A DNA stretch of 46,776 nucleotides from Phoronis australis (GCA_002633005.1 NMRA01000522.1:26121-72896), one strand, 5' to 3'; shown: positions 1-11,089, counted from the first letter of the stretch. The notes: a model not told the origin generated them from the sequence alone. A program made the numbers and translations.

Positions 1-924
1 AGTTTAAGTACAAATCTGTGCAGCATCGTGCCATCTACATGTATGATCGGCAACACGGCGAGAAAAATGTCTGGACGAACAAACATGTTGTTGTCACGTG
101 ATGTTTGTTTTGAAGTTCGTCTGCGAATAAGCGAGCGCGTGCGTGTCACCAGAGTTCATTTGCCAAAGCAGAGACCGTCTTTTGGCCAGAGGCACGCAAT
201 CTAACTAGCTAGATGTGTCTAAAGAAATTTTCACAGGCAGTAGGCCTAAACCAGAGCATGTTTCATTCAGCACTTGCCGGTCTCGTGCTAAAAACTTTCG
301 ACATTTGTCTCGGTAAGGCCCATATTAGTCGCCGTGTAGCTGGATGCGTACGTAACTATCTGACAGTTATTTTTCGGTGTAAGGGTGTGTAAGCATTCAC
401 TGTCAGTGGTCATTTTATCGGATATTTGGCTTATAAACACCAATTATGGTTAATCAAACAATTCATGTGCTTTTAACACTGGCCAAGATTTTTATTAGTC
501 TTCGATTCGCGGTTTTCACGTGTAGGTCTACAAAGAAATTTGGATTCCTGTTGAAAGCTGGATTAATATCAACAAAGCAATCTCGTAGACAAGTACAATA
601 CTTCTGTTCTGAAAAGTCAGACCGTTGGTCCTCGCAATATCAGCAGATCTTTTGTGTTCGTTTTGAGGCATGGCGGAAGTATGAAGTGTATAGTCACGGC
701 TAAATACAGACATAGTGGCGAGGCTCGTGCTCTACAAATTCCGCGCACAATGATTTTTTCAGGATATTATTGATAAATTGAAGACGTTACTGTAGAATTT
801 TAGGACTGTAGGTAAGGCATTTTTCGCACGTACACGTTCATGGACTGGGCGCTTATTTTAGCAAACTCTGAAAACGCTTGGGGGGTGCTTATAGGGGCAT
901 GGGCGGTTATTATGGTGAATACGG
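1..924 (-). mobile_element. Family B element, copy 1 (left part outside window)
   Basis: The sequence is the reverse complement of much of the element at 15339-16867. It ends with the inverted terminus ...GGGCGGTTATTATGGTGAATACGG followed by TA at 925-926. It carries a short minus-strand frame (528-713) starting MSVFSRDYTLHTSAMPQNEH, also present in the other intact copy. No transposase is recognisable, so it is probably non-autonomous. Confidence 0.75.
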
Positions 925-1489
925 TAAAGCCAGAGAAATGTGACTGTTGTCTTGCCAACACTCCTAATTCGCTTAAGTGGGAAGCTCTTGGATTTTGAAG
1001 AATTTACCTTAACTTTGTGAATATTGTTTCCACCTACCTTTTTAGCCCTCCAGAGTAATTTTGTTTCTTCATTGGCTAGTTTCAGCTGGAACAAAATACT
1101 TCTCATTCGACGTAGGCTGACTAAAAATTGGCAGTAGTGTGGGAAGGGATGAACCCCTCGGGCCTAGGGAACATCAAGCCGCAAATGATCAGAACTGAGA
1201 CTTCATGTTGCAGTTTTGGGGAACGTTGCAATCCAAGTGGAGCGCTGCATAGTCACTGGTCATCTGCGCTCTACAGGTACAGCTCTAACAAGACTGCAGG
1301 ACGGCACGGGCTATTATACTCAGCAGTTTTGTAAATTTAACCGAAATGATTAATCTGAGGGCAACAGAACTTTGTTGGGATCATCCGCTGTTATCACATT
1401 TTTACTGTCATTTGGCGACGTGGCGATTATAAAGCTCTGAAAAGTGCTACGCGTTCCAGCTGCATGTAGGGCCTGTGATCATGAGGTAA

Positions 1490-1657
1490 GATTAACCGCC
1501 CACCCCGGTTGTCTGTGGTACTAAGCGCCCATGTTCGGTTAACCGCCCACCCGTGATTTCCTGAAATTTGACGTTTAAGCGCCCATGTCTGTACAACTGC
1601 CCACCCGCGATTTTTTGGATTCGCCAATTTAACCGCCCAGGGCGTTAACCCGAACGT
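1490..1657. mobile_element. Family D fragment with phased ACCGCCCA/GCGCCCA boxes
   Basis: TTAACCGCCCA and AAGCGCCCAT alternate about every 25-30 bp, and the fragment ends GCCCAGGGCGTTAACCCGAA then CGTTTACGG. It resembles the fragments at 23895 and 40430. Confidence 0.6.
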
Positions 1658-3720
1658 TTACGGCACTATTACTGCTCCCTTTAGTGGGAATATTTAAGGT
1701 AATCATGATCCCTTGTATTTGCAATGCACACATCAGGTGCATGACAACACTCTGCTGTCCTCTTTTTAAAGCTACTGATAAAGCGCCATCTTTGAACACC
1801 ATGATGTTGGTTTTTGATTCTTGTTATGGTTCTTAAATATTGCAAGTTAGCATAACTGCTCAAGATTCATGCTTCATTACCAGCTTAGTTTCAAGGTCAC
1901 CAGTTGGGCTTAACCTATTATTAGCATTATGTGAGATAAGGTAGCAGCAGAATTAGTGTTGCCTCTTGCACTAAGATTCACTGAACCAGACAGTAGTACA
2001 CAGAATTTAGATTTGGCGTGATGAATGTTGTCTCTTATTTAGAATTTGGTGACAAGATTGAAACAACTTAATAGAATTCAAGTGGTGTAGTGTCCACATA
2101 CATGCCATTTCCATGGCAACTTTTCTATAGTAGTTATATTTTTTGCTTAAGACCATTGTCTGTTACCATCTGTCTTAGGTCATGATGAACTCAGTGTTAT
2201 GAAAGTCAGTTTGAATTAGCTATAGTTCTCAGACAGAAGTATTGATTTTTTCAGAATGACCTTGACCCAATACAGCGCAAAACACCTTTCTTTGATCTTC
2301 GATATGTTTTGCATTGAATATTTAAGAGTTGATGGCCTTGTGATATTAATAACTTAAAACAAAGAGCTTTAATCAAGTAAATTGATGTATTTGTCAAATA
2401 TTTAATGTAGAAAACCGTGTCAATAGATAGGATCATATCTGAGAGCTGGTGTTGAGTATGTAATGAGTATATCCTGTGGACCAGCAAGATAATATACTGG
2501 TGTTAGTGCAGGAACTTATAGTTAAGCTGCTATGAACTCAGGCTTTGAAGCTTTGGTGTCTGAACCAAAGCTTCAGTCAATGGGAACACTTAACTTCAGT
2601 CTTGAATCGAGTTGACTCCGGAGTAAATACTAGGTAGATTTAACTGTAAACAACTTGCTATAATGGGAACACATTACTTCGATGCCATCGTAGTTTTCGG
2701 CAGGGGTCACTGCTTGCATTTGCCAATAGCGAGCTGTGACTACATGGTTAATATTTGTTTATTATTTTTTATAATATGTATTACTTTGTCAGTATAAGCA
2801 TTCTGTTTCAATTTATCCATGCCTTTGCTGGATACTTTGCATTAAAAAATCTGAGTGTATATGGTGCAAATCGAGTTTTCGCCATACCGCCTTCGTTTGG
2901 ATCTGGTGAATTGGCCTATTCGAAAGTCAATTTTTTAATGTTATCCTCTAGTATATCGCTGTCATTCCAAGGTAGCAACCGATGGCTGCCTTGTGAAGTT
3001 GACGTTTTCGTTTCCATTTGGAGAGAAGGATTGTGGTGCTTTCCATCCATGTTTGATAAGGACAAAAACACCAAAGCATGTGACCGAAGGTCATATTAGC
3101 ACCTCCTTGCAATGACTTCGGTGAACTAGTTTCTGACTAACTCCGAAGTTGATGGGAACACTGACGCTTAACTTCACAGTTACCCACACTTAACATCGAA
3201 GCTTTGATAGTAACGAAGTTAACTATATGGGAAAGGCCCTTGCCAGCAATATCGGTCATTGACCATCACAAAATTGTTCTCAGTTCGTTCCTTAGTTAAA
3301 TTAGCTAGGATTTTTGCTCTTGGGAAGAATTGAGAGTTGATATATTGAGACAAGGATCCACCAGTTAATGTGTCACGGTGGTTCATTACCTGTACTGAGT
3401 ATTCTTGCTAGTAATAATGAACTTCTTTGTAAGCCCACAATGCACTTCTCGTCTGAGTAAGGAACAAGTTGAGACCAGATTTGTAGTCATTGGTAAGAGG
3501 TCAAAATATCTCCAATTAAACATGACTTAAAGTTCAGTATTAAAGTACTTCTTTTGTTACTTACTTTCACATATTATCTTTTTGTGTTTGCAAATTATGT
3601 TTTTCCAACTGTTCAATGTCCACTTATAACTGTCCAAAGCTCATCAAAAAGATCATTAAATTTTGAATTCTCTGTACTTGAAACTATAGTCTTGGCAGTT
3701 AACAGCAACTAGCCCGTGGC

Positions 3721-3990
3721 AGGAAGTCAAGATAAGATTATGTAATACCTTATTGACAAGTCTCTACATTTAGCCGAATATCAGCAAAACTATAGAATTC
3801 AACTCAGCAAAACTATTTATTTCATGAAAGCAGAAATATATTCGTAGAATTTAATTGTTGACCTATTACCAATCTGCCATTAATGAAGTCACATGACCAT
3901 GCTTTTTGGTAAAATTTAGAAAAAGAATGTTACATTCATAGCAAAACAACAGGATATAATGTAAAATCTGGAAAACGCTGTTTCACTTTT
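3721..3990 (+). repeat. Family C dispersed repeat, 5' part
   Basis: The segment AGATTATGTAATACCTTATT through CTGGAAAACGCTGTTTCAC is the 5' part of a repeat also found at 13125-13745. Bases from about 3799 are repeated at 4464 after a gap (see Findings). Confidence 0.6.
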
Positions 3991-4462
3991 TATGCGCCCA
4001 CATATTTATATGTGGACGCATTATGCCGTCATCTCTGTCCGTCCGTCCGTCCGTCCGTCCGTCCGGCGTCCGGCGTCCACTGCTCTATCTCCAAAACCCT
4101 TTGACATACGTTCATGAAATTTGACACATATGTTCCATTCATGAATGGGACGGCATGTGCGAACTTTCGGACGGATCCGACTACCGGTGTGCCCCCTAGT
4201 GGCAATTTTAGTTTTTTACGCTTACCTTTGTATCTTCAAAAGTCCTGAACGGATTTTCATGAAATTTGGTATGTAGGCACCTAATAGTGAGATGACGCTA
4301 TCCTGCCGTTTTCGGATGGATTCGACATAGTTTGCGCCACCTAGTGGCCATTTTTACTGTTTTCGAGTCTGTTTTTGTGCTTCCACCCCTCTATCAACCA
4401 AACCGCTCAAAGGATGATTGTGAAAATTGGCATGTATGTGCTTACTATGTAGAGGACGGTTG
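3991..4462 (+). mobile_element. Family A element, copy 1 (cut by assembly gap)
   Basis: It starts TATGCGCCCACATATTTATA, then has a (GTCC)n run at about 4037-4066, then blocks with GCCCCCTAGTGGC (4191-4203) and GCCACCTAGTGGCC (about 4337). It stops at the N at 4463. The flanking sequence on the left is repeated after the gap. It lies upstream of the first visible RUFY exon. Confidence 0.78.
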
Positions 4463-4463
4463 N
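4463..4463. other. Assembly gap (single N)
   Basis: The N ends a truncated family A copy. The next 190 bases repeat 3799-3989 with one mismatch, as if two haplotypes were joined. Confidence 0.95.
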
Positions 4464-4890
4464 CAACTCAGCAAAACTATTTATTTCATGAAAGCAGAAA
4501 TATATTCGTAGAATTTAATTGTTGACCTATTACCAATCTGCCATTAATGAAGTCACATGACCATGCTTTTTGGTAAAATTTAGAAAAAGAATGTTACATT
4601 CATAGCAAAATAACAGGATATAATGTAAAATCTGGAAAACGCTGTTTCACTTTTTTAAATTATCGTTTCGTTTTATGAAAGTTAAAAGTTTTTTTACAAA
4701 AATAAAATCAGTCCTGTTTTTGATAGTCCCACACGCAAAAGTGGGATATTTTAAAAACAATTCCTGCATTTCAGAGATCACTGTGTAAAGCATTATGTCT
4801 GAAAGTTTCATATGAATCCGTCCAGCCACTTCTGTGGTATGATGTTCTAATTTTGACCAACATTTTTCTGGGGTCCTACTTTGCCTTAAC
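4464..4890 (+). repeat. Family C dispersed repeat, uninterrupted copy after gap
   Basis: It repeats 3799-3989 almost exactly, then continues through TTTTATGAAAGTTAAAAG to the family end CATTTTTCTGGGGTCCTAC (about 4861-4879). It has no family A insertion. Confidence 0.65.
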
Positions 4891-5079
4891 AGCAACACAC
4901 AAATTTAGCGTGAAATGTCATGCTGAATTTTTGTCGTAAATACATACTGTCATACAGCTAGAAGGTTTATATAGATGCTCATCATGGATACTAACACGAG
5001 AAGCTCTACAACATTAAATCAGATATATCTCTTGTATCGAGGACACTGTAATGTTTCAAGCTGTTCTTTCTATTTACAG

Positions 5080-5250
5080 GGCGAGACCCTATCACAATTG
5101 AAAGAGCCAACCTTCTCAATGTTTGCAAACTGGTCATTAAAGAGTTGATTGATTCGTCTCTGTCCCAAGGACGGATGTTGGATGATGACTTTGTACCTCT
5201 ACAGCAGTTCTTTGTGGTGTTAGAACATGTGTTCAGACATGGGCTAAGAC
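5080..5250 (+). CDS. RUFY: RUFY exon 1 of window: start of RUN domain
   Basis: The acceptor is tatttacag and the donor gtaagt. Two bases complete a split codon, then 56 codons begin [16 protein letters not shown] and end [18 protein letters not shown], leaving one base (exit phase 1). These are the opening helices of the RUFY RUN domain, and the DPIT-ERANLLN and [11 protein letters not shown] blocks are family hallmarks. A RUN domain binds small GTPases of the Rab/Rap/Arl type. Because the exon enters mid-codon, at least one upstream coding exon must exist. I could not find it in bases 1-5079. Confidence 0.95.
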
Positions 5251-5465
5251 GTAAGTGGGTGTGGCATTGACTTGGACTTAGGTTGAGGTACAAGTAGATA
5301 TGACTGTGATTTGGATTTGGGTTGAGGCACAAATGGGTGTGGTTTGATTTGGGCATGTGTTGAAGCGCGAGTGTGTCTTTGAGTTGAGACATAGGTATCT
5401 GTTACTGACTTGGACTTGCGTTGAGACATCAGTGGGTGTGGCTTTGATTTGGACATGTTTATATG
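5241..5465. repeat. Degenerate ~39-bp minisatellite continuous with exon 1 donor
   Basis: Units of about 39 bp (starts near 5241, 5281, 5320, 5358, 5382, 5420) share GGGTTGAGACATAAGTGGGT then GTGGCTTTGATTTGGAC. The first unit overlaps the last 10 bases of exon 1 and its gtaagt donor. Related units recur at about 6130-6290 and 7556-7700, on either side of the family D insertion. Confidence 0.6.
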
Positions 5466-5534
5466 TGGTGGTTGTGACAACGCAGTATTTGACCACGCTG
5501 TGGCTCGTTTCACTTTCCTGCTGGTCATCAGAGG

Positions 5535-5800
5535 AGCATGAATATGGCGCAAGCTTGTAGAAGAAACTCGCGTGTTGGTAGACATGACACACTGGCACTG
5601 GGTACGTCTGTACGTCACACTCATGTCCATGGAGTTAAGAAATTTTCAATTAAAGTTGCTTTTCTTCTATTTTATCGGTTTTGGGATATTGAATTCACGG
5701 TTGTGATTTGCAATGCTATAAAGGACGGTTTAATGATGCTGACAATGTAGTCACTTGTCAAAGTTAAGTAAATGGTAGTTTTAAGCTTTGTGTTTTGACA
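5535..5800 (+). repeat. Dispersed repeat, copy 1 of an inverted pair
   Basis: The segment from ATGAATATGGCG through GACACACTGGCACTGGGTAC to GTAAATGGTAGTTTTAAGC is the diverged reverse complement of 36905-37165. Both copies can encode HDTLALGT-x-x-RHTHV. Confidence 0.6.
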
Positions 5801-5920
5801 CGATGCAAAAGCTAAGTAGGTGCGACTTTCACTTTAGACAGTTGTGGTCCCATAAATGGGTAAGGCAGTGAGATTAAAGATAGGTTGACACTTACATGAG
5901 CAGGTTATGAGATTATGGTA

Positions 5921-6125
5921 CTAGTCGGGCTTACCACCCATGGTGCTTAAATTGGACAACTCAAGAATGAGAGGGAAGGGATTTAGGCCGAACATGGGTG
6001 CTTAAAGTTCAAATTTTATAATCGTTGGGCAACTGGTCGTGTTAGCGAAGTCTGGGTTTTTGAAAATAAAATTTTGTAATTTTTGTAATGGGTGGTAAGC
6101 CAAGCATGGTTGTTAACATGACAAG
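5921..6125 (+). mobile_element. Short family D element (205 bp)
   Basis: The ends CTAGTCGGGCTTACCACCC and, reversed, CTTGTCATGTTAACAACC are imperfect inverted repeats, flanked by TA on both sides (5919-5920 and 6126-6127). Inside are GGGTGCTTAAA and GGGTGGTAAGCCAAGCATGG boxes as in the larger family D copy. Confidence 0.6.
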
Positions 6126-6290
6126 TACTGTAATAGGAACTAAATTGTGAGTGTGGCATTGTGTTTAGTCATTGGCAAAAAGTAAGTCAGTGGGCCTCTG
6201 CGTTCAGTCATGGGGTAAAACATAAGTGACTATTGTTTTATGTTTAGACATGGGTTAACATATAATAAGACATAAGTGGCTATTGTTTTA

Positions 6291-7555
6291 CCGTACTCGT
6301 CCGGGTCACTGCCCAGGGCGCTTAAACTGGAAAAATGGGGTATGGGTGGTATGCCGAGCATGGGCGGTTAAAATCTAAATTTTGGAAAAGTTGGGAGTGG
6401 GTGCTTACTGCACAGAGGACTGATTTCACTCTCATGGAGCTACACTGACGTCAGACTTCAAGCGTGTCAGTTAAAATATAGGTCGGCGGATTGAAGTAAC
6501 GGACCTCAACGGCCTGAAGTGAAATAGCGCGCACGATACAGTGGCATCATCTTCCCGAGCATGATTGGGTTTTTACCTACCTCAGTCGCTGTATGGTATT
6601 CCTACAGATAGGCGTGCGTTCAGTGGGGTAAGTCTCTTGGGAGTAAAGCAAAATCACGCAAGGCTCCACTAGTTCGCCATGTATTGCTAAGGGAAGCAGG
6701 TGATTTTGTAAAGATTTGCTCCCAGCTAGATACTTTGGCAACCAAGCATGTGCTAATGATTGAAAGGTCTTTCTTTTTAATACTTTGAACCTAATTTGAA
6801 CAATGTTACATTTTACATACATTGTATATTTCTTTCTGTGTTGAACAGCCAACACCAACCTCTCAGAGTTTGTTCAAAGCATGTGCTCAACAATGGATGA
6901 TACTACTATTAGGCAATAGGGGTGGTCTGTCGGCTGCGCAAATAATGAAGGAAAAACACATCATGTAAAAAGTCATCAGGCAAATAAAGAGTTCAAAAAA
7001 CTAGTTTTTGACCACATGGATGCAGACAGAATGTTTGACTTACGCTTAATGACAAGTTGATTTCTTGTGCTGTTGCTTTTGGTTGGGTGCTTCCATTTTA
7101 GTGTCAGGACCGAGTCATTAAAACATGTCTTTAACTAAGAAATTCCTGTCCAGTACCGCTTTGTTGGTTCTTCCATGGCAATGAAATATTTTCGACAAGT
7201 ACTGTCAGTGATCAGTACAAGCTGACACGAGTTCTGCGTGTGAGCCAAAGGAAACAGTTGTGTCTACCTCAGTAAAGAGCATGAGAATATGGGTATTTTA
7301 GCGTCATAGTAAGGCAAGATCTCGGTCCCGCTAAAACTGGTTGATTGTCATTGAAAGGTAAGCGAGTTGCACATGTTTTGGAATCTTATTTTTTGCGATG
7401 AATGTTCACAAAAACAGAGACATTTTTAAGGAGGTCTCGATTATGAAAAATTGGGGGTGAGCGGTAAGCTGAGCATGGGCGCTTAAAAATGAAAAATTGA
7501 AAATTTTGGGGGTGGGCGGTTAGCCAAGCATGGGCAGTAACCCAGACGAGTGCGG
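6291..7555 (+). mobile_element. Family D element, intact, inserted in a minisatellite
   Basis: It is 1,265 bp with inverted ends CCGTACTCGTCCGGGTCACT and, reversed, CCGCACTCGTCTGGGTTACT, flanked by TA (6289-6290 and 7556-7557). Near both ends are GCCCAGGGCGCTTAA or GGGTGGGCGGTTAGCC boxes. The flanking minisatellite joins in register when the element and one TA are removed. No transposase frame is seen. Confidence 0.75.
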
Positions 7556-8257
7556 TATATTTAGTCATAGGTCAACATATAACACCAGTGGCTATTGTTT
7601 TATGTTTAGACATGAGTTAACATATAATAAGTGGGTGTGGCTTGGATCCTTTGTTTTGATGTTGGGCGTGTCTTCACTGAAATCATGGATTTGGGTTGAA
7701 AGGAAGATGACATCTGCAAACTTTGATTAGTATTTTAAAACATATATGTTGTTGGTGGCTCGTGCCATTTTTGATCAGTTCACAAGTGACTTTCAAATAT
7801 CTATCTTTGCCAAACTAAAACAAGGCTTGACATAACGACCTGAAATTTGGAAATTCAAGTTCAGATTTTGGCCTACTCGCATACGTCGCACATGTGCAAC
7901 TTTAGTATTCCAACTCCTGTGAGCCAAGTCACATCAACCAAAAACACTAGGGTTTTTTAGTCAAATGGGAAAATACAAGTGTCGCAACAGGGAAAATTGC
8001 CCCAACAATATTTTTGGTTGTCAAGGTTGTGCAACCTGGAATCTTTGTGCAAGCTGGATTTTGAAATTGCGATCTGAGATTTTGGCCAGTTCGCGAACGA
8101 CATCCTGGTAATTGGGGGCCCATGACCATATCTTTCATTGAAATTTAGCAATAAAATGAAAAGCAAGCTGACAGCAAAGCAATCGTATTAGTGTTGCGAC
8201 CAAATTTCATTTGATATAAAAGTTCAAGAATGCTGTTGCAGTTTTCAAAGATATCAT

Positions 8258-9584
8258 TATGCGCCCACATTTTGGACTGATCCGTCTACCTGAGTGTGCC
8301 CCCTAGTGGCAATTTTATTTTTTTTACGTTTACCTTTGTATCTTTAAAAGTCCTTTACGGAATATTCATGAAATTTAATATGTAGGCACCTATTAGTGAG
8401 ATGATGCTATCCACCCGTTTTCGGATGGATTCAACGTAGTTTGCGCCACCCAGTGGCCATTTTTACTGTTTTCGAGTCTGTATTTTTGCGTCCACCGCTC
8501 TATCGACCAAACCGCTCAAATGATGATTGTGAAAATTGGCATGTATGTGCTTACTATAAAGAGGACAGCTGGCAATGATTTTCAGGCGATTTGGACTACT
8601 GTGGCGCCTCCTAGTGGCAGTTTTGTTTTTTTGCGCCTTTGGCTGTATCTCCTAAACCGTTCACAGGATCTTTACGAAATTTAATAAGTGTATTTATATG
8701 ATGTTAACAACAGACGATGACGACTTTTGGACGGATCCGCCTACCAGTGTGCCCCCTAGTGGCAATTTTATTTTTTACGTTTACCTCTGTATCTTCACAA
8801 GTCCTTAACGGATTTTCATGAAATTTGGTATGTAGGCACCTATTAGTGCGATGACGCTATCCTCCCGTTTTCGGATGGATTCGACTTAGTTTGTGACACC
8901 CAGTGGCCATTTTTACTGTTTTTGAGTCTGTTTTTTGGCGTCCACCCCTCTATCAACCAAACCGCTCTAAGTACGATTGTGAAAATTGGCATGTATGTTC
9001 TTACTATGAAGAGGACGGTTGACGCTGAATTTCCCATGACTTTGATTACTGTGGCGCCTCCTAGTGGCAGTTTTTTTTTTGCGCCCATGGCTGTATCTCC
9101 CAAACCGTTTGCAGGATCTTTACTAAATTTAGCAAGTGTATTTATGTGATGTTGACAACGGACGATGATGACTTTAGGATGATTCTGACTACCGGTATGC
9201 CTCTAGTGGCAATTTTAGTATTTTACATTGACCTCTGTATTTTCATAGGTCTTCAGGTGTATACTTTGTGTTACTTCGTGACTATGAAGGAAAAGTTCCA
9301 AGTAGAAATTTGTTTCTGGCATTCTAATGCTGTGCTAATCTCGTATGTTGGTAAATTTGTTTTTAATTCTATGTTTCTGTGGTGCTTTAAGCAACTGGTG
9401 TATAGGATGTGCTTGTATTATGAAGATCACTCACATTTTGCCCCTAGCCTATTGAGGAGACAATGACCATGCCTTTCCATTTTGCAAAGTACAATATACT
9501 ACATATATGCCCTCTACTGGCCACTTTATGGTACCAATAAACAACCCTAGAAAGATACCGTATACGGTGCAGTTGTGGGCGCAT
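8258..9584 (+). mobile_element. Family A element, copy 2 (complete, 1.3 kb)
   Basis: It is bounded by TATGCGCCCACA and TGTGGGCGCAT, an inverted pair. The (GTCC)n segment is missing. The interior repeats two alternating blocks, each ending in a CTAGTGGC or CCAGTGGC box followed by T-rich sequence and a TTTCATGAAATTTGGTATGT-like stretch. No long frame is present; the short frames inside are chance. It lies in RUFY intron 1. Confidence 0.8.
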
Positions 9585-9639
9585 TTCAACGCTCTGCGTT
9601 GCTCTTGTTTTGTTTTTGTCGTATACAATTTGTAATTTT

Positions 9640-9860
9640 TTCATAAAAGTCATAAAAGTTCTATTTTTGATAGCATCTCATGCTGAAGTGGAACATCTTG
9701 AAAACAATTTTTAACTGTGTTTTGGAGAATAGAGCATAAACTATATTATCTGAAAGATTCATATGAATCTTTCAGATAATATGGTTTAGGTCATTTCAGA
9801 AATATGGTGTTCTGAAGTTTGTCACAATTGATCATTTTTCTAGGGTCCTACATAACTTTA
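9640..9860 (+). repeat. Family C repeat, 3' part
   Basis: Matches the 3' half of the family (GGAACATCTTGAAAACAATT ... CATTTTTCTAGGGTCCTACA). Contains the 40-bp perfect palindrome listed separately. It adjoins family A copy 2. Confidence 0.6.
9743..9782. repeat. Perfect 40-bp palindrome
   Basis: Two 20-bp arms with no spacer, centred between 9762 and 9763. The left arm is ATATTATCTGAAAGATTCAT. All 20 pairs match. Confidence 0.95.
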
Positions 9861-10280
9861 AACTTCTGAATTGTTGTTGTTTGCTTGCTTTGTCACTGAA
9901 TCGTCTACTATAGATTTTGTGTTTGTTCTCAAATTCTTTGTTATTAAAGGTGCTATAATCCTATGCCGATTTTGGTCATTTACTGTTATGAAATTAGAAA
10001 TGGTTTTTGGGCTTGTGGAGAACCAGAAGCTTGTTGTTGAATAAGGCCATGCTTGGCGCATAAAGTGACCTGTTGGGTGACACCAACTTGTTGAGAATGG
10101 TCTCGAGCAATAATGAATTATCAATTCTTACCAAATCCATAAATCCAAGTAATGAATGATTTGAGATTAATTTTTAGCGGTAAGTGTTTTAAAATCAAAA
10201 GTTAATTTTTGGCAAGAGGCAGCTTCACTGTAACTCTTCAAAGTGGAGCTCATGCAGTCTGCATTATTGTTGTTTTTCAG

Positions 10281-10398
10281 CCAAGAAAGGTCTGTTTGGA
10301 GATAAGAAAGACTTCTGGTGTATTTTGGAGCATATCCAGAACTTTATACCCGATGCTGTTGATATTACAACCAGTGTAAAGGATATGCCAAATGCCAA
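10281..10398 (+). CDS. RUFY: RUFY exon 2: RUN domain
   Basis: The acceptor is tgtttttcag and the donor gtaaga. The first two bases finish a Pro codon, then 38 codons read KKGLFGDKKDFWCILEHI through SVKDMPNA, leaving AA that joins G of the next exon to make Lys. The FW-x-x-LE and SVKDxP motifs match the RUFY RUN domain between its second and third conserved blocks. Confidence 0.94.
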
Positions 10399-10984
10399 GT
10401 AAGACAGGAGCCACTGTAGCCTCCTCAAGCTTTGCTTGAATGAACATGTTTTAATTTGAAATAATTGGACTTTTTACTGAAATGCAGGGAAATACTGAAT
10501 AATTTAGTCATTTTTGTGTGAACTAGCTGTTCTTGTATAATCATAATACTTAGTCATCTATAACTTCACTCATCTGAAACTATAATCATAATACGACCAA
10601 TTAAACTCTTATCAGCTGGATGTTCCATGAAATGACTGTTGTAACTCATATCATGTTTTCTATTCACTGAAAGTTTTTGTTTTTACATCTGCTTATGGGT
10701 AATATCTTCAAAGCTTTGAAAGTAAGTGAGTCTGAATTTTGCAAAACCTGAGTTGTTGTCTGATAACAAGCCGGTCATCTTCCAATCCTCCTTGAAACTT
10801 GTCTGTCTTGCATCCAAAGTTCTAGTGGTTGAACAATGCTGGTGTTGGTGTCATGTCAACAGCATTGTTCATCCATTGTATTTATAACATAGGATAGCAC
10901 TATGCATTTGTTGTTAAGGAGCCTAAAATTTTCACGAAATTGTTGTGAATGTTGCATGAACAAACTGTATTCTTGTACCTTCAG

Positions 10985-11089
10985 GACTTTACTTGGTCGT
11001 TCGCGGGCCTGGCTTAGACTGGCCTTGATGCAGAAGAAACTGGCCGACTATTTCAAGGTGTTGCTGGACAACAAAGATGAACTCATTTG
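10985..11089 (+). CDS. RUFY: RUFY exon 3: RUN domain core
   Basis: The acceptor ends accttcag and the donor is gtactg. After the split Lys codon come 34 codons starting [20 protein letters not shown] and ending LLDNKDELI; the last two bases (TG) join T of exon 4 to make Cys. [15 protein letters not shown] is the most conserved block of the RUFY RUN domain, so this exon is secure. The donor is weaker than its neighbours, but the phase match to exon 4 supports it. Confidence 0.95.

Larger units (their letters stand above)
925..5079. other. Non-coding sequence upstream of the first visible RUFY exon
   Basis: Apart from the repeats listed, this is AT-rich unique sequence, probably intronic because the exon at 5080 begins mid-codon. 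Around 2540-3250 are direct and partly inverted TGGGAACACTTAACTTC-like segments that may mark an old element. No RUFY start exon was recognised. Confidence 0.6.
5251..10280. other. RUFY intron 1
   Basis: Mostly repeats: minisatellite, two family D elements, family A copy 2 and a family C fragment. Nothing else supportable was seen at 7700-8250 or 9870-10280. Confidence 0.9.

Noticed and set aside
1128-1334. Possible first RUFY exon (a 68-codon frame with MNPSGLGNIKPQ)
   Set aside because: There is no donor giving phase 1 as needed by the exon at 5080 and no similarity to RUFY N-termini.
2755-3099. 114-codon plus-strand frame with a hydrophobic start
   Set aside because: No domain recognised, and it lies in a possible old element; likely chance.
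5006-5630. Three minus-strand frames of 106-128 codons, rich in His, Thr and Pro
   Set aside because: They lie antisense to RUFY exon 1 and the adjoining minisatellite; composition follows the repeat.
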